Positions 14,294 to 23,137 of a DNA stretch of 28,362 bases are shown here, in pieces. The DNA is taken from the NCBI GenBank assembly GCA_002344885.1, contig DDUQ01000096.1:1-28362 (forward strand). The letters run 5' to 3'. Positions within the stretch are counted from its first letter, which is position 1, and each line of letters starts with the position of its first letter. The DNA comes from Comamonadaceae bacterium UBA2334 (GTDB taxonomy: Bacteria > Pseudomonadota > Gammaproteobacteria > Burkholderiales > Burkholderiaceae_C). The position numbers were made by a program, and so were the translations under genes. A model generated the notes under the pieces. The model was given only the letters and a program-made list of their open reading frames with translations, was not told the origin of the DNA and ran no database searches.

Positions 14294-14533
14294 GATTGAC
14301 GTTTGGATAGAGCAGGGTGGTTGTACAAACTTGCGAGAGTTTCCAATAGGAGACAACACAGTTGAATGCGACCCACTAAACGTGAACGGTAAAATTGACG
14401 GTAGCGAACCGTTTGGTGGCCGAAAGGCGTCATCCATCAAAAATTAACGCTGTGCAAGGCGGTTCTGCTATCAAAACCAGTTGACAATTGAGTGGGAATG
14501 ATTTGACGCTTGGGCAACTGCGGGTTTCAGCAT
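14294..14533. other. 240-bp gap between convergent genes; no confident gene
   Basis: No gene with a sound ribosome site is seen. One frame reads like protein from TTG 14331 to TAA 14447 (38 aa, about LREFPIGDNTVECDP, then NGKIDGSEPFGGRK), but it lacks a good start and I would not call it. The gap separates the accessory region from ordinary chromosomal genes, so it may hold an old insertion boundary; I see no direct repeats or tRNA end. Confidence 0.35.
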
Positions 14534-14542
14534 TCAACCCGC
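14520..14542. terminator. Hairpin at the 3' end of the TauE/SafE gene
   Basis: GCGGGTT (14520-14526) and AACCCGC (14536-14542) are perfect 7-bp arms around a 9-base loop, and the exporter's stop codon lies at the edge of the loop. There is no following T run on either strand, so it may stabilise the mRNA end or work with Rho. Confidence 0.35.
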
Positions 14543-15307
14543 CAGAAACCCGTCCCAGATCAGCTTGGCCCCTGTCAGAAACATACCCCAGTCCACGAGC
14601 CGGTAAAACCAGACGGGGCTGATTTTGCGCGCGACTCGCACCCCAGCCCAGACACCCAAGGGGGCAATTGGCAGCAAAACCAGCGACGTTGAAAAATTCC
14701 TGGCATCCAGCAGCCCCAGCCAGGCGTAGGGCAGCCACTTGCTCAGGTTGATGACAAAAAAGAATGCTGCCAGCGTGCCGGTGAAGACGGTGGGGGCCAA
14801 TTGAAGAGGGATCACGTACGCATTGACCGGTGGACCGCCCGAGTGCGAAACGAAACTGGTGAAACCCGACGTGGTTGTCAGGATGGCCCCCCACCACTTG
14901 CCCGGCGGCTGGCGGCTTGCAGTGGGTGGAAACAGCTTGCGCTGTGCCAGAAAAAGCCAGGCAAAAATACCGACCAAACCAGCCACCGTTCGCGGGTCGA
15001 GCGTCTTGAACAGCACTGCACCTGCCACTATGCCTAACAACCCGAACGGCAGCATGAACCGCAACAGGGGCCAGTTCAACTCACGCCTGAAGGCTTTGAG
15101 CGTCAACACATCCATGACGAACAAGAGTGGCATGAAGATAGCTGCCGCATCGGGTACGGACACGGCCAACGCCATCAGCGGCACGGCCAATGAACCGAAC
15201 CCTGCGCCAAAACCACTTTTACTCAGGCCAAGCAAAAACACCGCCGGAATGGCGACAAGGTAAAAAATGGGATCCGTGATCAAAATGTTTGATTCCGAGA
15301 TGGGCAA
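14534..15307 (-). CDS. TauE/SafE (TSUP) family membrane exporter
   Basis: The 257-aa protein has about eight hydrophobic segments in two halves, with the typical first-half motif LGLSKSGFGAGFGSLAVPLM and second-half TTSGFTSFVSHSGGPPVNAY. TSUP members move sulfite, sulfoacetate or other small organosulfur anions across the inner membrane; the substrate here is not indicated. The start is uncertain: TTG 15307 has GGTGAG only 2 bases away, while TTG 15283 has GGAA at better spacing. It is divergent from tadA, leaving under 60 bp for both promoters. Confidence 0.88.
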   Translation of the reverse strand: MPISESNILITDPIFYLVAIPAVFLLGLSKSGFGAGFGSLAVPLMALAVSVPDAAAIFMPLLFVMDVLTLKAFRRELNWPLLRFMLPFGLLGIVAGAVLFKTLDPRTVAGLVGIFAWLFLAQRKLFPPTASRQPPGKWWGAILTTTSGFTSFVSHSGGPPVNAYVIPLQLAPTVFTGTLAAFFFVINLSKWLPYAWLGLLDARNFSTSLVLLPIAPLGVWAGVRVARKISPVWFYRLVDWGMFLTGAKLIWDGFLAG

Positions 15308-15364
15308 GTCTCACCGGAGAATACGCGCAATGCGCTTGGCTCAGACCATACATCCGCAATACAC

Positions 15365-16774
15365 GTGACCCAGACATCCCCAACCGATCCCGATGACATG
15401 GCGTGGATGCGCCTGGCCATCGAGCAGGCCCGATGCGCAAGCGCAGCTGGCGAGGTGCCTGTTGGCGCCGTGATCGTCAAGAACGGACAAGTGGTTGCAA
15501 CTGGCCGTAACGCACCCATAGCCAGCCACGATCCTTCAGCTCATGCAGAAATGATAGCACTGCGTGGCGCAGGACAAGCGCTGGGCAACTACAGGATGGA
15601 TGGCTGTACGCTCTACGTCACACTTGAGCCCTGTGCCATGTGCAGCGGAGCCATGCTGCATGCGCGCTTGGACCGCGTGGTGTACGGTGCGCCTGATGCC
15701 AAAACCGGTGCGGCTGGCAGCGTGTTGAACCTGTTCGCTCACGATGCCATCAACCACCGGACTCAGATCACCGGTGGTGTGCTGGCAGCCGAGTGTGCAG
15801 ACCTGCTGAAGGCATTCTTCAAACCCAAACGCACCAACGCCCAACCCGTGCGACAAGATGCATTGCGGACGCCAGCGGGCTGCTTTGACAAGTTGCCCGA
15901 CTATCCGTGGGAAGCACACTACCTCTCACACTTGCCCAGCCTGAACGGGTTGCGGATGCATTACTTGGATGAGGGAGCCGATCCCCATCAGCAAGGGAGT
16001 CAGGTAACTTACGTCATGCTGCACGATGCAGGCTCATGGAGCTATCAGTTCCGCCACATGGTGCCCGTTTTTCTCGCTGCGGGGGGCCGTGTGCTGGTGC
16101 CCGATCTCGTAGGGTTTGGCAAAAGCGACAAGCCCAAAAAAGCCTCGGCCCACACGTTCAACTGGCACCGACGCGTCTTGCTGGAGTGGATTGCCGACTT
16201 GGACTTGCAACAAGTGGTACTGGTCACAACAGGGTGGGGCGGCACACTGGGGCTGACGTTGCCGCCACATGAACCCAGCCGATACGACGGTTTGCTGGCG
16301 ATCAACCCGTGCTTGCCCAGGCGGGCGCAGTCGCTGCCCCCCACTTGGCAAAAGCAAATCGCCCATTGCAGACACATCAAGCAGTGGACACCCGCGTGTC
16401 TGCCTGAGCATGTATGGCAGGCACTGCGGCCGGATGAAGTAGCCGCATTCCGTGCGCCGTTCCCCGACGCAGGCCACTGTGCAGGGCTTCATGCACTGCC
16501 TGCTTTGTTGGATCCGGCTGATGACGAGAGTTGCGATGAACTGTTCGAATCGACTGAATCTTTCTGGCGCAATGCCTGGGGCGGCCGAGCCCTGCTGGTG
16601 GAAAATCCGTTTGGCAGCGATATGTCCAAAGCAATGCTCGAACGACTGCAGTTGGTCGCGGGCCGCGAGAAAACAGAACTCATCCGCTCCGCTTCGCCCA
16701 TCGACGCCCAGTGGTGCGAGCAACTGGCGCACCGTTGGTTGAACGGCGCGCCTTCCCCTGATGCTGAAAGATAG
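15365..16774 (+). CDS. tadA: tRNA adenosine(34) deaminase TadA fused to a degenerate alpha/beta hydrolase
   Basis: Residues 1-155 are TadA, which makes inosine at position 34 of tRNA-Arg: HAE (60-62) and PCAMC (89-93) give the zinc ligands and catalytic Glu. A linker leads to a second domain (about 185-460) resembling haloalkane dehalogenases: HDAGSWSYQF (220-229), PDLVGFGKSDKP (246-257) and TTGWGGTLGLTL (288-299). In that family the middle motif is QDWGG with Asp as nucleophile; here the position is Gly290, so hydrolase activity is probably lost. The start is GTG 15365, or ATG 15398 inside it; neither has a strong ribosome site. It overlaps ldcA by 14 bp. The frame is continuous, so this is a real fusion and not two genes. 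Confidence 0.93.
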   Translation: MTQTSPTDPDDMAWMRLAIEQARCASAAGEVPVGAVIVKNGQVVATGRNAPIASHDPSAHAEMIALRGAGQALGNYRMDGCTLYVTLEPCAMCSGAMLHARLDRVVYGAPDAKTGAAGSVLNLFAHDAINHRTQITGGVLAAECADLLKAFFKPKRTNAQPVRQDALRTPAGCFDKLPDYPWEAHYLSHLPSLNGLRMHYLDEGADPHQQGSQVTYVMLHDAGSWSYQFRHMVPVFLAAGGRVLVPDLVGFGKSDKPKKASAHTFNWHRRVLLEWIADLDLQQVVLVTTGWGGTLGLTLPPHEPSRYDGLLAINPCLPRRAQSLPPTWQKQIAHCRHIKQWTPACLPEHVWQALRPDEVAAFRAPFPDAGHCAGLHALPALLDPADDESCDELFESTESFWRNAWGGRALLVENPFGSDMSKAMLERLQLVAGREKTELIRSASPIDAQWCEQLAHRWLNGAPSPDAER

Positions 16775-17804
16775 GTTTCATTTGAACAAGAAAAAAATAT
16801 ACGTTTACTCACCTTCCAGTGCGGTGCGCGATGCTGCATCCTTTTCCCGTGGGGTGCGACGATTGGTCGCCTTGGGACACGAGGTCGAGGTTGACCCAGA
16901 TGCCCGCCGCAGTCACATGCGTTTTGCCGGTGACGACGACACCCGTTTGGCCGCCTTGAAACGCACAGCGAGCAGTGGGGCGGATGTTGCGTTGATTTCC
17001 CGAGGGGGTTATGGCCTGACGCGCCTGCTGCCCCGACTGCCGTACGACGACATCGCCGCGTCCATCATGCAGGGTATGTTCTGGGTGGGCCTGAGCGACT
17101 TCACGGCATTGCAAATGGGCCTGATGGCGCATCAACAACGCAAGTCAGGCACCGACGGCAAGTCGCTGGCACCCCATTTTGGGCCAGGCGCTGTCACTTG
17201 GGCTGGCCCGGCGCTGGGCGAGGATTTCGGTGCGGACCCCAAACAGGGCGACGAGGACAACCCATTGCCCGATGACATCATGGAAGCATGCTTCGATGAC
17301 CTGTTGAGCGGGCAGGGTGAAGGCACAGGCTGGCGGTTGCCAGCCAACGAAAAAACAGACCTATTGGTAGAAAACGCCACACTTTGGGGCGGCAACCTTT
17401 CGGTGCTGGTGTCCATGATCGGCACACCACATTTGCCATCAGTAGAAGATGGCATCCTGTTCCTGGAGGACGTGAACGAGCACCCCTTCCGGATCGAACG
17501 CATGCTGACCCAACTGCTCTATACCGGCATTCTGGGCAAACAAAAAGCCATCGTTTTGGGTGAGTTCAACCGCTACAAGCTGGCCGCCGGGCATGACCGA
17601 GGATTCAAGTTGTCCACGGTCGTCAATTGGCTGAGGGATCAACTGCAGGCAGGTGCGCAGTTCTCCCGCGAAGATGGTCAACCCGTTCCCGTGCTGACGG
17701 GCCTGCCATTCGGCCACGTGCACACGAAAGTGCTGCTCCCCGTGGGCAGAGCCGTAGACTTCGCTGTCAACGGACGGGATGCGCTGTTGTTCTGGGATCG
17801 ATGA
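16761..17804 (+). CDS. ldcA: LD-carboxypeptidase (S66 family)
   Basis: This cytoplasmic serine peptidase trims the terminal D-Ala from the L,D-linked tetrapeptide during murein recycling. Landmarks are YSPSSAVRD near the start, RGGYG (81-85), the nucleophile elbow GLSD with Ser112, Glu236 in FLEDVNE, and His319 in LPFGH, matching the Ser-Glu-His triad of Pseudomonas LdcA. Length (about 340 aa) is normal. The ATG at 16761 lies inside the tadA end; TTG at 16782 has AGATAGG 6 bases upstream and would give MNKKKIYVYSPSS, which fits homologues better, so the true start may be there. The gene is coupled to tadA by overlap. Confidence 0.9.
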   Translation: MLKDRFHLNKKKIYVYSPSSAVRDAASFSRGVRRLVALGHEVEVDPDARRSHMRFAGDDDTRLAALKRTASSGADVALISRGGYGLTRLLPRLPYDDIAASIMQGMFWVGLSDFTALQMGLMAHQQRKSGTDGKSLAPHFGPGAVTWAGPALGEDFGADPKQGDEDNPLPDDIMEACFDDLLSGQGEGTGWRLPANEKTDLLVENATLWGGNLSVLVSMIGTPHLPSVEDGILFLEDVNEHPFRIERMLTQLLYTGILGKQKAIVLGEFNRYKLAAGHDRGFKLSTVVNWLRDQLQAGAQFSREDGQPVPVLTGLPFGHVHTKVLLPVGRAVDFAVNGRDALLFWDR

Positions 17805-17822
17805 CAACCACAGCAGCCCGCG

Positions 17823-18938
17823 TCAGTTGCCCAACAGCGCTTGTGTGAGCTCGGGCCTGAATGCATTCGCGACCGGGTCGTAGATACCAAAATCACTCGC
17901 AAATTCCCAATAGACCCACGGCATCCGGTTTGCCGTTGCGGTCTGGCGAACCAAGCGGGTGTAGTTGACGCGGGAAGCGGTATCAGCTGCAGAATACGCG
18001 CCAAACTCACCTAGCAACACCGGATAACCTGTGGCATCGGACCAATAACGCGAATGTTGAATGCCTGCAAAGATGGTGCTGGACTGTTCTGGATCACAAC
18101 AAGTCGTACCTACCGGCAATTGTGGTGTCACCCAGGACACCCCCTGGTGTGTGAAAGCAAAAGGCTGGTAAAAGTGAACCGTGGCCATCAGGTAAGGATC
18201 CGCAGGCATGACAAGTGTTGACAAGGCATAAGGATCATTGAAGCTTGTCGGGCCAATGACCACGACGCGCTCTTTGTTACTGATGCGTATTTGCTTCAGC
18301 GTGGTGTCCGCGAGTGCGTTCCACCTATTGGCAGTGAGCAAGCCATGTGGTTCGTTGTACAACTCGAAAAGCAGCTTGTCACTGCGTGAGGCAAAGTGAT
18401 GTCCGATCTGACTCCAGATAGACACAAAGCGTTCTTCGAGGATGGCGTCTGGAACGAGAAAATCGCCTAAGTCAATCGTGTCGCCGTCCAGTTGGCGGTG
18501 GTGGTGCATGTTGAGCACAACATGAAAACCTTGTGCCAGCATTTGATCGACCACACTGGTCACCCGGTTCAGAAATGCGCCGTCAATGGTGTAGGGGTAC
18601 GCACCAGACGCATGATTGCTCCAGCGCACGGGTAAGCGTATGGTTCGAAAGCCTTGAGCCCATGCCGCCTGGATGTACTCCTGTTTGACCGTCAGCCCCC
18701 AGTCACCTTCATTGGGGGCATCCAGCATGTTGCCGAAATTGATACCTGGGCCCATGGATCTGGATAAGTCCCAGACCTTCTCAGCCGCCTTGTTGATGAT
18801 CACTGGTGGTTGAACAGGGTCGCTGGACGGTCCTTCGCTACCGCCACATGCGACGAGCAGGTTGCCTAAGGCAAAGACAAACCACGCACGCCAAAGCAAC
18901 GAGAGGTTCGCAAAATTCTTTGCAAGGTGGATGGTCAT
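17823..18938 (-). CDS. Glycoside hydrolase family 5 lipoprotein (endoglucanase-like)
   Basis: The 371-aa protein has an N-terminal hydrophobic segment ending in the lipobox LLVAC (Cys31), so it is probably anchored as a lipoprotein. The GH5 TIM barrel shows GINFGNMLDAPNEGDWG, FRTIRLPVRW, VVLNMHHH, the acid/base Glu196 in ELYNEP, and the nucleophile Glu311 in LLGEFGAY. Such enzymes cut beta-1,4-glucans or related beta-glycans. A TTG at 18968 would add ten residues; ATG 18938 gives a normal signal peptide. It is alone, convergent with ldcA 18 bp away, and divergent from the FabG-like gene. In a freshwater heterotroph it may serve use of plant or algal polysaccharide. Confidence 0.9.
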   Translation of the reverse strand: MTIHLAKNFANLSLLWRAWFVFALGNLLVACGGSEGPSSDPVQPPVIINKAAEKVWDLSRSMGPGINFGNMLDAPNEGDWGLTVKQEYIQAAWAQGFRTIRLPVRWSNHASGAYPYTIDGAFLNRVTSVVDQMLAQGFHVVLNMHHHRQLDGDTIDLGDFLVPDAILEERFVSIWSQIGHHFASRSDKLLFELYNEPHGLLTANRWNALADTTLKQIRISNKERVVVIGPTSFNDPYALSTLVMPADPYLMATVHFYQPFAFTHQGVSWVTPQLPVGTTCCDPEQSSTIFAGIQHSRYWSDATGYPVLLGEFGAYSAADTASRVNYTRLVRQTATANRMPWVYWEFASDFGIYDPVANAFRPELTQALLGN

Positions 18939-18990
18939 GATGAAGGCGGCCCAAACAGAAACATTCAAAGATTAAGGCATGCTCCATAAC

Positions 18991-19017
18991 TTAACATAAT
19001 ATACATCGTAGTATAAA
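18991..19017 (+). promoter_or_regulatory. Possible promoter of the FabG-like gene
   Basis: TTAACA (18991-18996) and TATAAA (19012-19017) are 15 bp apart, or 17 bp if the -10 is read as TAAAAC, in the only AT-rich stretch between the two divergent genes. Spacing is not ideal, so this is tentative. Confidence 0.35.
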
Positions 19018-19106
19018 ACCAGGCAGCGCTACAGGGCACAATCACCAGTCCATTTCAAGCGCACATTTCACACCAGTTTCAGACCAAAACTCCAAAAGGA
19101 AAACAC

Positions 19107-19850
19107 ATGACCCGACTCCAGAACAAAGTCAGCATCATCACAGGCGCAGCACAGGGAATTGGCTTGGCCACAGCGCTGAAGTTTGCTGCTGAAGGCGCAA
19201 CCGTGATCGTCTGCGACGTCAAGCAAGCTGCGGTTGACGCCGCAGTCGCGCAATGTCAGGCCCTGGGCGCAACTGCCATGGGATTCGTCATGGATGTGAC
19301 CCAGCGCGAGATGGTCGAATCTGTTGTGTCTTCAGTCAAGGACCGTTATGGACGCATCGATGTGCTGATCAACAACGCGGGCATCACACAGGATGCCCGT
19401 CTGCAAAAAATGACACTTGAGCAGTTTGACCGGGTCATTGATGTCAACCTGCGTGGCGTGTTCCATTGCAGCCAGTTGGTGGCTGACATCATGGTGGCAC
19501 AAGGTTCGGGCTCCATCGTCAATGCCAGTTCTGTTGTTGGCATCTATGGCAATTTCGGTCAGACCAACTATGCGGCCACCAAGTTCGGCGTGATTGGTTT
19601 CACCAAGACCTGGAGCCGCGAGTTGGGCCCCAAAGGTGTTCGGGTCAATGCCGTGGCACCAGGCTTCATTGCGACACCGATTCTGAGCACCATACCTGAC
19701 AAAGTCATTGCCGAAATGGAACACCGTGTGCCCTTGAAGCGGCTGGGCAAACCGGAAGAAATCGCCAATGTTTACGCATTCCTGGCGAGTGACGAAGCCA
19801 GCTATGTCAACGGCGCGGTCATCGAAGTGTCTGGCGGCATGACCGTCTGA
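19107..19850 (+). CDS. FabG-like 3-oxoacyl-ACP (or acetoacetyl-CoA) reductase
   Basis: The 247-aa short-chain dehydrogenase has TGAAQGIG (12-19) for the nucleotide, NNAG (89-92), Asn114, a catalytic Ser in NASSVVG (141-142), and YAATK with Tyr155 and Lys159. NADPH-dependent reduction of a 3-oxoacyl thioester is the family activity. The gene stands apart from other fab genes, so it may be a second FabG, a PhaB-like reductase or a reductase of another pathway. It has a good AAGGAAA ribosome site. A chromate transporter pair follows 27 bp later, perhaps by read-through. Confidence 0.87.
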   Translation: MTRLQNKVSIITGAAQGIGLATALKFAAEGATVIVCDVKQAAVDAAVAQCQALGATAMGFVMDVTQREMVESVVSSVKDRYGRIDVLINNAGITQDARLQKMTLEQFDRVIDVNLRGVFHCSQLVADIMVAQGSGSIVNASSVVGIYGNFGQTNYAATKFGVIGFTKTWSRELGPKGVRVNAVAPGFIATPILSTIPDKVIAEMEHRVPLKRLGKPEEIANVYAFLASDEASYVNGAVIEVSGGMTV

Positions 19851-19877
19851 CCCTGCGCCAAAGCACCCCTTTCAAAC

Positions 19878-20480
19878 ATGGCTCAGCAAACTGACGACAC
19901 CACGCGTCAACCTGCATCGTGCGCAGACCTGTTCTGGTCATTCACGGTTTTGGCCTTGCAAGGGTTTGGAGGGGTGCTGGCGGTGGTCCAACGCGAGCTG
20001 GTCGAAAAGCGCCGGTGGCTGACACGCGAACAATTTGTTGAAGAATGGGCCGTTGCACAGGTCATGCCAGGGCCGAATGTGGTCAACCTGTCGCTGATGA
20101 TTGGTGGGCGTTACTTCGGCTTGCGCGGTGCCTTGTCAGCGCTGGCCGGCATTCTGGCTGCACCGCTGGTTGTCGTGCTGTTGCTGGCCATTTTTTACGG
20201 CTCGGTTGCTGACACAAACTGGGCACAAGGTGCCCTGCGCGGCATGGGCATGGTATCTGCCGGATTGATTGCGGCCACCGGCATCAAACTGATGGCTGCG
20301 CTCGGGAAAAACGCCATGGGGTTGCGCGCTTGCATTTGTCTGGCCGCGCTCACCTTTGTGGCAATCGCGTGGCTGCGTTGGCCCTTGGCGTGGGTTCTGC
20401 TCGGTTTGGGCGGAGCAAGCTTTGCGTGGGCGTACCGCTGCCTGGGACGTGAAGACTTGCCAGGACCAGGGTCACCATGA
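19878..20480 (+). CDS. Chromate transporter (ChrA-like), first half-size subunit
   Basis: The 200-aa membrane protein has the CHR domain landmarks LQGFGGVLAVVQRELVE, RRWLTREQFVEEWAVAQ, and MPGPNVVNLSLMIGGRYFG, then about four hydrophobic segments. It is one half of a split chromate transporter: in the short-chain CHR group two such proteins from adjacent genes form the pump. Its stop overlaps the next ATG as ATGA, as expected for an obligatory pair. Chromate efflux is the family role; other anions are possible. Confidence 0.9.
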   Translation: MAQQTDDTTRQPASCADLFWSFTVLALQGFGGVLAVVQRELVEKRRWLTREQFVEEWAVAQVMPGPNVVNLSLMIGGRYFGLRGALSALAGILAAPLVVVLLLAIFYGSVADTNWAQGALRGMGMVSAGLIAATGIKLMAALGKNAMGLRACICLAALTFVAIAWLRWPLAWVLLGLGGASFAWAYRCLGREDLPGPGSP

Positions 20481-21133
20481 TGCCCATAGCAGTCAACTGG
20501 TGGGACCTGTTCACACATTTTGCTTCACTCTCGCTGTTGGCTGTGGGTGGTGCCATCACCACAGCGCCGGATATGCACCGTTTCCTTGTGGACGAACGCG
20601 GTTGGCTGAGTGATGCGCAGTTCACTTCTTCCATCGCTTTGTCGCAGGCAGCGCCAGGCCCGAATGTGTTGTTCATCGCGCTGATGGGGTGGCAACTGGG
20701 CATCAACGCTGCCGGTGGCACGTCAGCAGGCGCTGCTGCCTGGTGGACGGGTCTGCTGGGTGTGACGGTGTGCATGGTGGCCACCTTGCTGCCCTCCTCC
20801 GTGCTGACTTACAGCGCCACACGCTGGGCACACCGCAACCAGCACAAACGCTCGGTGCGCGCTTTCAAACAGGGCATGGCACCGGTGGTCATTGCCTTGC
20901 TGCTGGCAACAGGCTGGCTGCTGGCAGCTCCTGCCGTACCTGCAGGCAGCCGCACCCAGTTTGAAATTCCTGCGCTGCTGGACCCTTTTCTCTGGTCCAC
21001 GTGGTTGACGTTGCAGCCTTTGACGGCTTGGCTCCTGACGATTGTCGCAACCATTGTGGTCTGGCGAACCCGGCTCCACATGCTGTGGTTGCTGGGCATC
21101 GGGGCTGCGCTCGGGGTCGTCGGGTGGGTATGA
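20477..21133 (+). CDS. Chromate transporter (ChrA-like), second half-size subunit
   Basis: The 218-aa partner shows the same CHR pattern in divergent form: LLAVGGAITTAPDMHRFLVD, RGWLSDAQFTSSIALSQ, and APGPNVLFIALMGWQLG, followed by hydrophobic segments. Two consecutive ATG codons at 20477 and 20480 are possible starts, with GGGTCACC just upstream. With the previous gene it should insert as an antiparallel pair in the inner membrane. Confidence 0.9.
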   Translation: MMPIAVNWWDLFTHFASLSLLAVGGAITTAPDMHRFLVDERGWLSDAQFTSSIALSQAAPGPNVLFIALMGWQLGINAAGGTSAGAAAWWTGLLGVTVCMVATLLPSSVLTYSATRWAHRNQHKRSVRAFKQGMAPVVIALLLATGWLLAAPAVPAGSRTQFEIPALLDPFLWSTWLTLQPLTAWLLTIVATIVVWRTRLHMLWLLGIGAALGVVGWV

Positions 21134-21177
21134 GCACAGATTGACCCGACTGACCGGAAACCGCTAGCATCGAACGC

Positions 21178-23112
21178 GTGAACACTTACCCTCCCCCATT
21201 GGCACGCAAGCACAAAGTTCTGCCGCACGGACTGGCTGTTGCGCTGGGCGTGAGCTTGCTGGTGGCAGCATTGGGTTGTGCACTTGGTTTACTGTTGCCG
21301 GCCTTTGCAACCGATGCCGGGGCCGCCAACATCGGCCAGAAAATCGGGCTGTGGCTGGCTGGTTTGGGGAGTGCGGGCGGACTGGCATTGTGGCCAGCCA
21401 TCAATCGTACGTTGCGCAGCATGGAGCTTGCCATGGCAGGCTCGCACGATGGGATGTTCGAGTGGAACCCTGTGACCAAACGGCTCGTCGTGGGGCAACG
21501 CTTGCTCGACATCCTGGGCTACACCGAGGACTTTCTGCCCACCTCGGACGCCTGGTTACAGATTGTTCACCCTGACGACCGCGAACTCTACAACAAGGCC
21601 GTCACGGCTCACCTGAAAGGCCTGACCCGCCATTTCTACTGCGAGTACCGGGTCAAGGCACACAACGGCGAATACCGCTGGCTCGCGGCTCGGGGTCTGG
21701 TGGCCCGAGCTGGCAACAAATCTGTCAGGTTGATGGCCGGTTCGGTCACCGACATCACTGAACGGGTGATGCGCGAACAACATTCCCAAAGCCTGGCGCG
21801 CACGGATCACCTGACATCATTGCCCAATCGGCGCTCGCTGCTGGAGCAGTTGCCGGTTGCACTGACCCAGGCCGGCGCCAACGGCGACATGTTGTGTGTA
21901 CTGTGCATTGACCTCGACCGCTTCAAGAACGTCAACGACACACTGGGGCATTGGGCTGGTGACGAGTTGCTGCAGATACTGGCCCGCCGTCTGCCCTCAG
22001 CGTTGCGCAGCATTGACGTGTTGGCGAGGCAAGGCGGCGACGAACTGATCGTGCTGATCAAAGGCCTGACGGATATTTCTGAACCCGACTACGTGGCCCA
22101 GCGCCTTCTGGCGACGGTTGCCACACCGGTGCAGCTTGGCGCACACACTTTGCAGCTGACGGCCAGCATTGGCATGGCCCTGTTTCCCCATGACGGTGGC
22201 GACGCGGACACCCTGCTCCGCCGGGCAGACATGGCGATGTACGAGGCAAAAGGTCGTGGCGGAGACCAATGGCGGCGTTACACGCCTGACCTCGATGCAG
22301 CACTGACTCAGCGGGTCACCCTTGAAAACAGGCTGCGCCAGGCCATTGACAGCAAACTGCTCCAGTTGCACTACCAGCCCCAGTTTGACGCGCTCACCCA
22401 AACACTGGTCGGTGCAGAAGCCCTCTTGCGCTGGACTGACCAAGGCCAGAGTATTCGCCCGGATGTGTTCATACGTGTGGCCGAAGAATCAGGTCTGATT
22501 GACTCACTGGGCAAGTTGGTCATGCATCAGTCACTACAACAATTGAAGCAGTGGCTCCCTGCTCTACCCAATGACTTCAGGCTGAGCGTGAACCTGTCAC
22601 CCAGGCAGTTCAGGGCCAGCGCTGTTGACCAGGACTGGCTGGTGGCGATCGGTCAACACGGTGTGCCGTGCCAGCACATCGGGCTGGAGGTCACGGAGTC
22701 GGTGCTGCTCGATGCCGATGGCAATGCCATCCAAGCGCTTGCCAGGCTGCGGCAGGCGGGTATCGAAATTGCCCTGGACGACTTTGGCACCGGGTATTCG
22801 TCACTCTCATACCTGCGCATGCTGGAGTTCGATGTGCTGAAGATCGACAAATCCTTCATCATGGGTTTGCACGACCAGGCTGCCACGCACAAATCTGACC
22901 GTTCAACAGCCGTTGTCAGCGCCACGCTCGCCATGGCGCACAAATTGGGCTACCGGGTGGTGGCAGAGGGTGTTGAAACCGCCGCCCAACATGCGTGGCT
23001 GTGCCAGCAGGGTTGCGATCTGGTGCAGGGTTATCTTTTCAGCCAACCCCTGCCACCCGCCGAATTTGCGGCCTGCTACCTGAACCGCACCGCAGCGCCC
23101 ACGCCCACCTGA
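21178..23112 (+). CDS. PAS-GGDEF-EAL cyclic-di-GMP turnover protein
   Basis: The 644-aa protein starts with GTG. Two hydrophobic segments (about 18-43 and 57-75) anchor it; a PAS-type sensor spans about 85-195 (HPDDRELY, YRWLAARG). The GGDEF domain (about 205-370) has RQGGDEL at 284-290, where the final Phe is Leu, and an I-site RSID (277-280) five residues before it. The EAL domain (about 385-635) is complete: EALLRW (414-419), EVTES (504-508), LDDFGTGYSS (533-542), KID (555-557), EGVE (597-600) and QGYLFSQP (617-624). It is probably a phosphodiesterase, with the cyclase half weak or regulatory. Motility or attachment is a common output. Confidence 0.93.
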   Translation: MNTYPPPLARKHKVLPHGLAVALGVSLLVAALGCALGLLLPAFATDAGAANIGQKIGLWLAGLGSAGGLALWPAINRTLRSMELAMAGSHDGMFEWNPVTKRLVVGQRLLDILGYTEDFLPTSDAWLQIVHPDDRELYNKAVTAHLKGLTRHFYCEYRVKAHNGEYRWLAARGLVARAGNKSVRLMAGSVTDITERVMREQHSQSLARTDHLTSLPNRRSLLEQLPVALTQAGANGDMLCVLCIDLDRFKNVNDTLGHWAGDELLQILARRLPSALRSIDVLARQGGDELIVLIKGLTDISEPDYVAQRLLATVATPVQLGAHTLQLTASIGMALFPHDGGDADTLLRRADMAMYEAKGRGGDQWRRYTPDLDAALTQRVTLENRLRQAIDSKLLQLHYQPQFDALTQTLVGAEALLRWTDQGQSIRPDVFIRVAEESGLIDSLGKLVMHQSLQQLKQWLPALPNDFRLSVNLSPRQFRASAVDQDWLVAIGQHGVPCQHIGLEVTESVLLDADGNAIQALARLRQAGIEIALDDFGTGYSSLSYLRMLEFDVLKIDKSFIMGLHDQAATHKSDRSTAVVSATLAMAHKLGYRVVAEGVETAAQHAWLCQQGCDLVQGYLFSQPLPPAEFAACYLNRTAAPTPT

Positions 23113-23137
23113 TGCGCCACCGAAGGGCCAAGGCTTT

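Noticed and set aside
14331..14447. 38-aa gene in the gap before the exporter
   Set aside because: Only a TTG start with a poor ribosome site; kept as a note, not a gene.
7265..14533. Integrase, transposase, att sites or tRNA-bounded island
   Set aside because: No such gene, terminal inverted repeat, direct repeat or tRNA was found by eye, so no mobile-element call is made.
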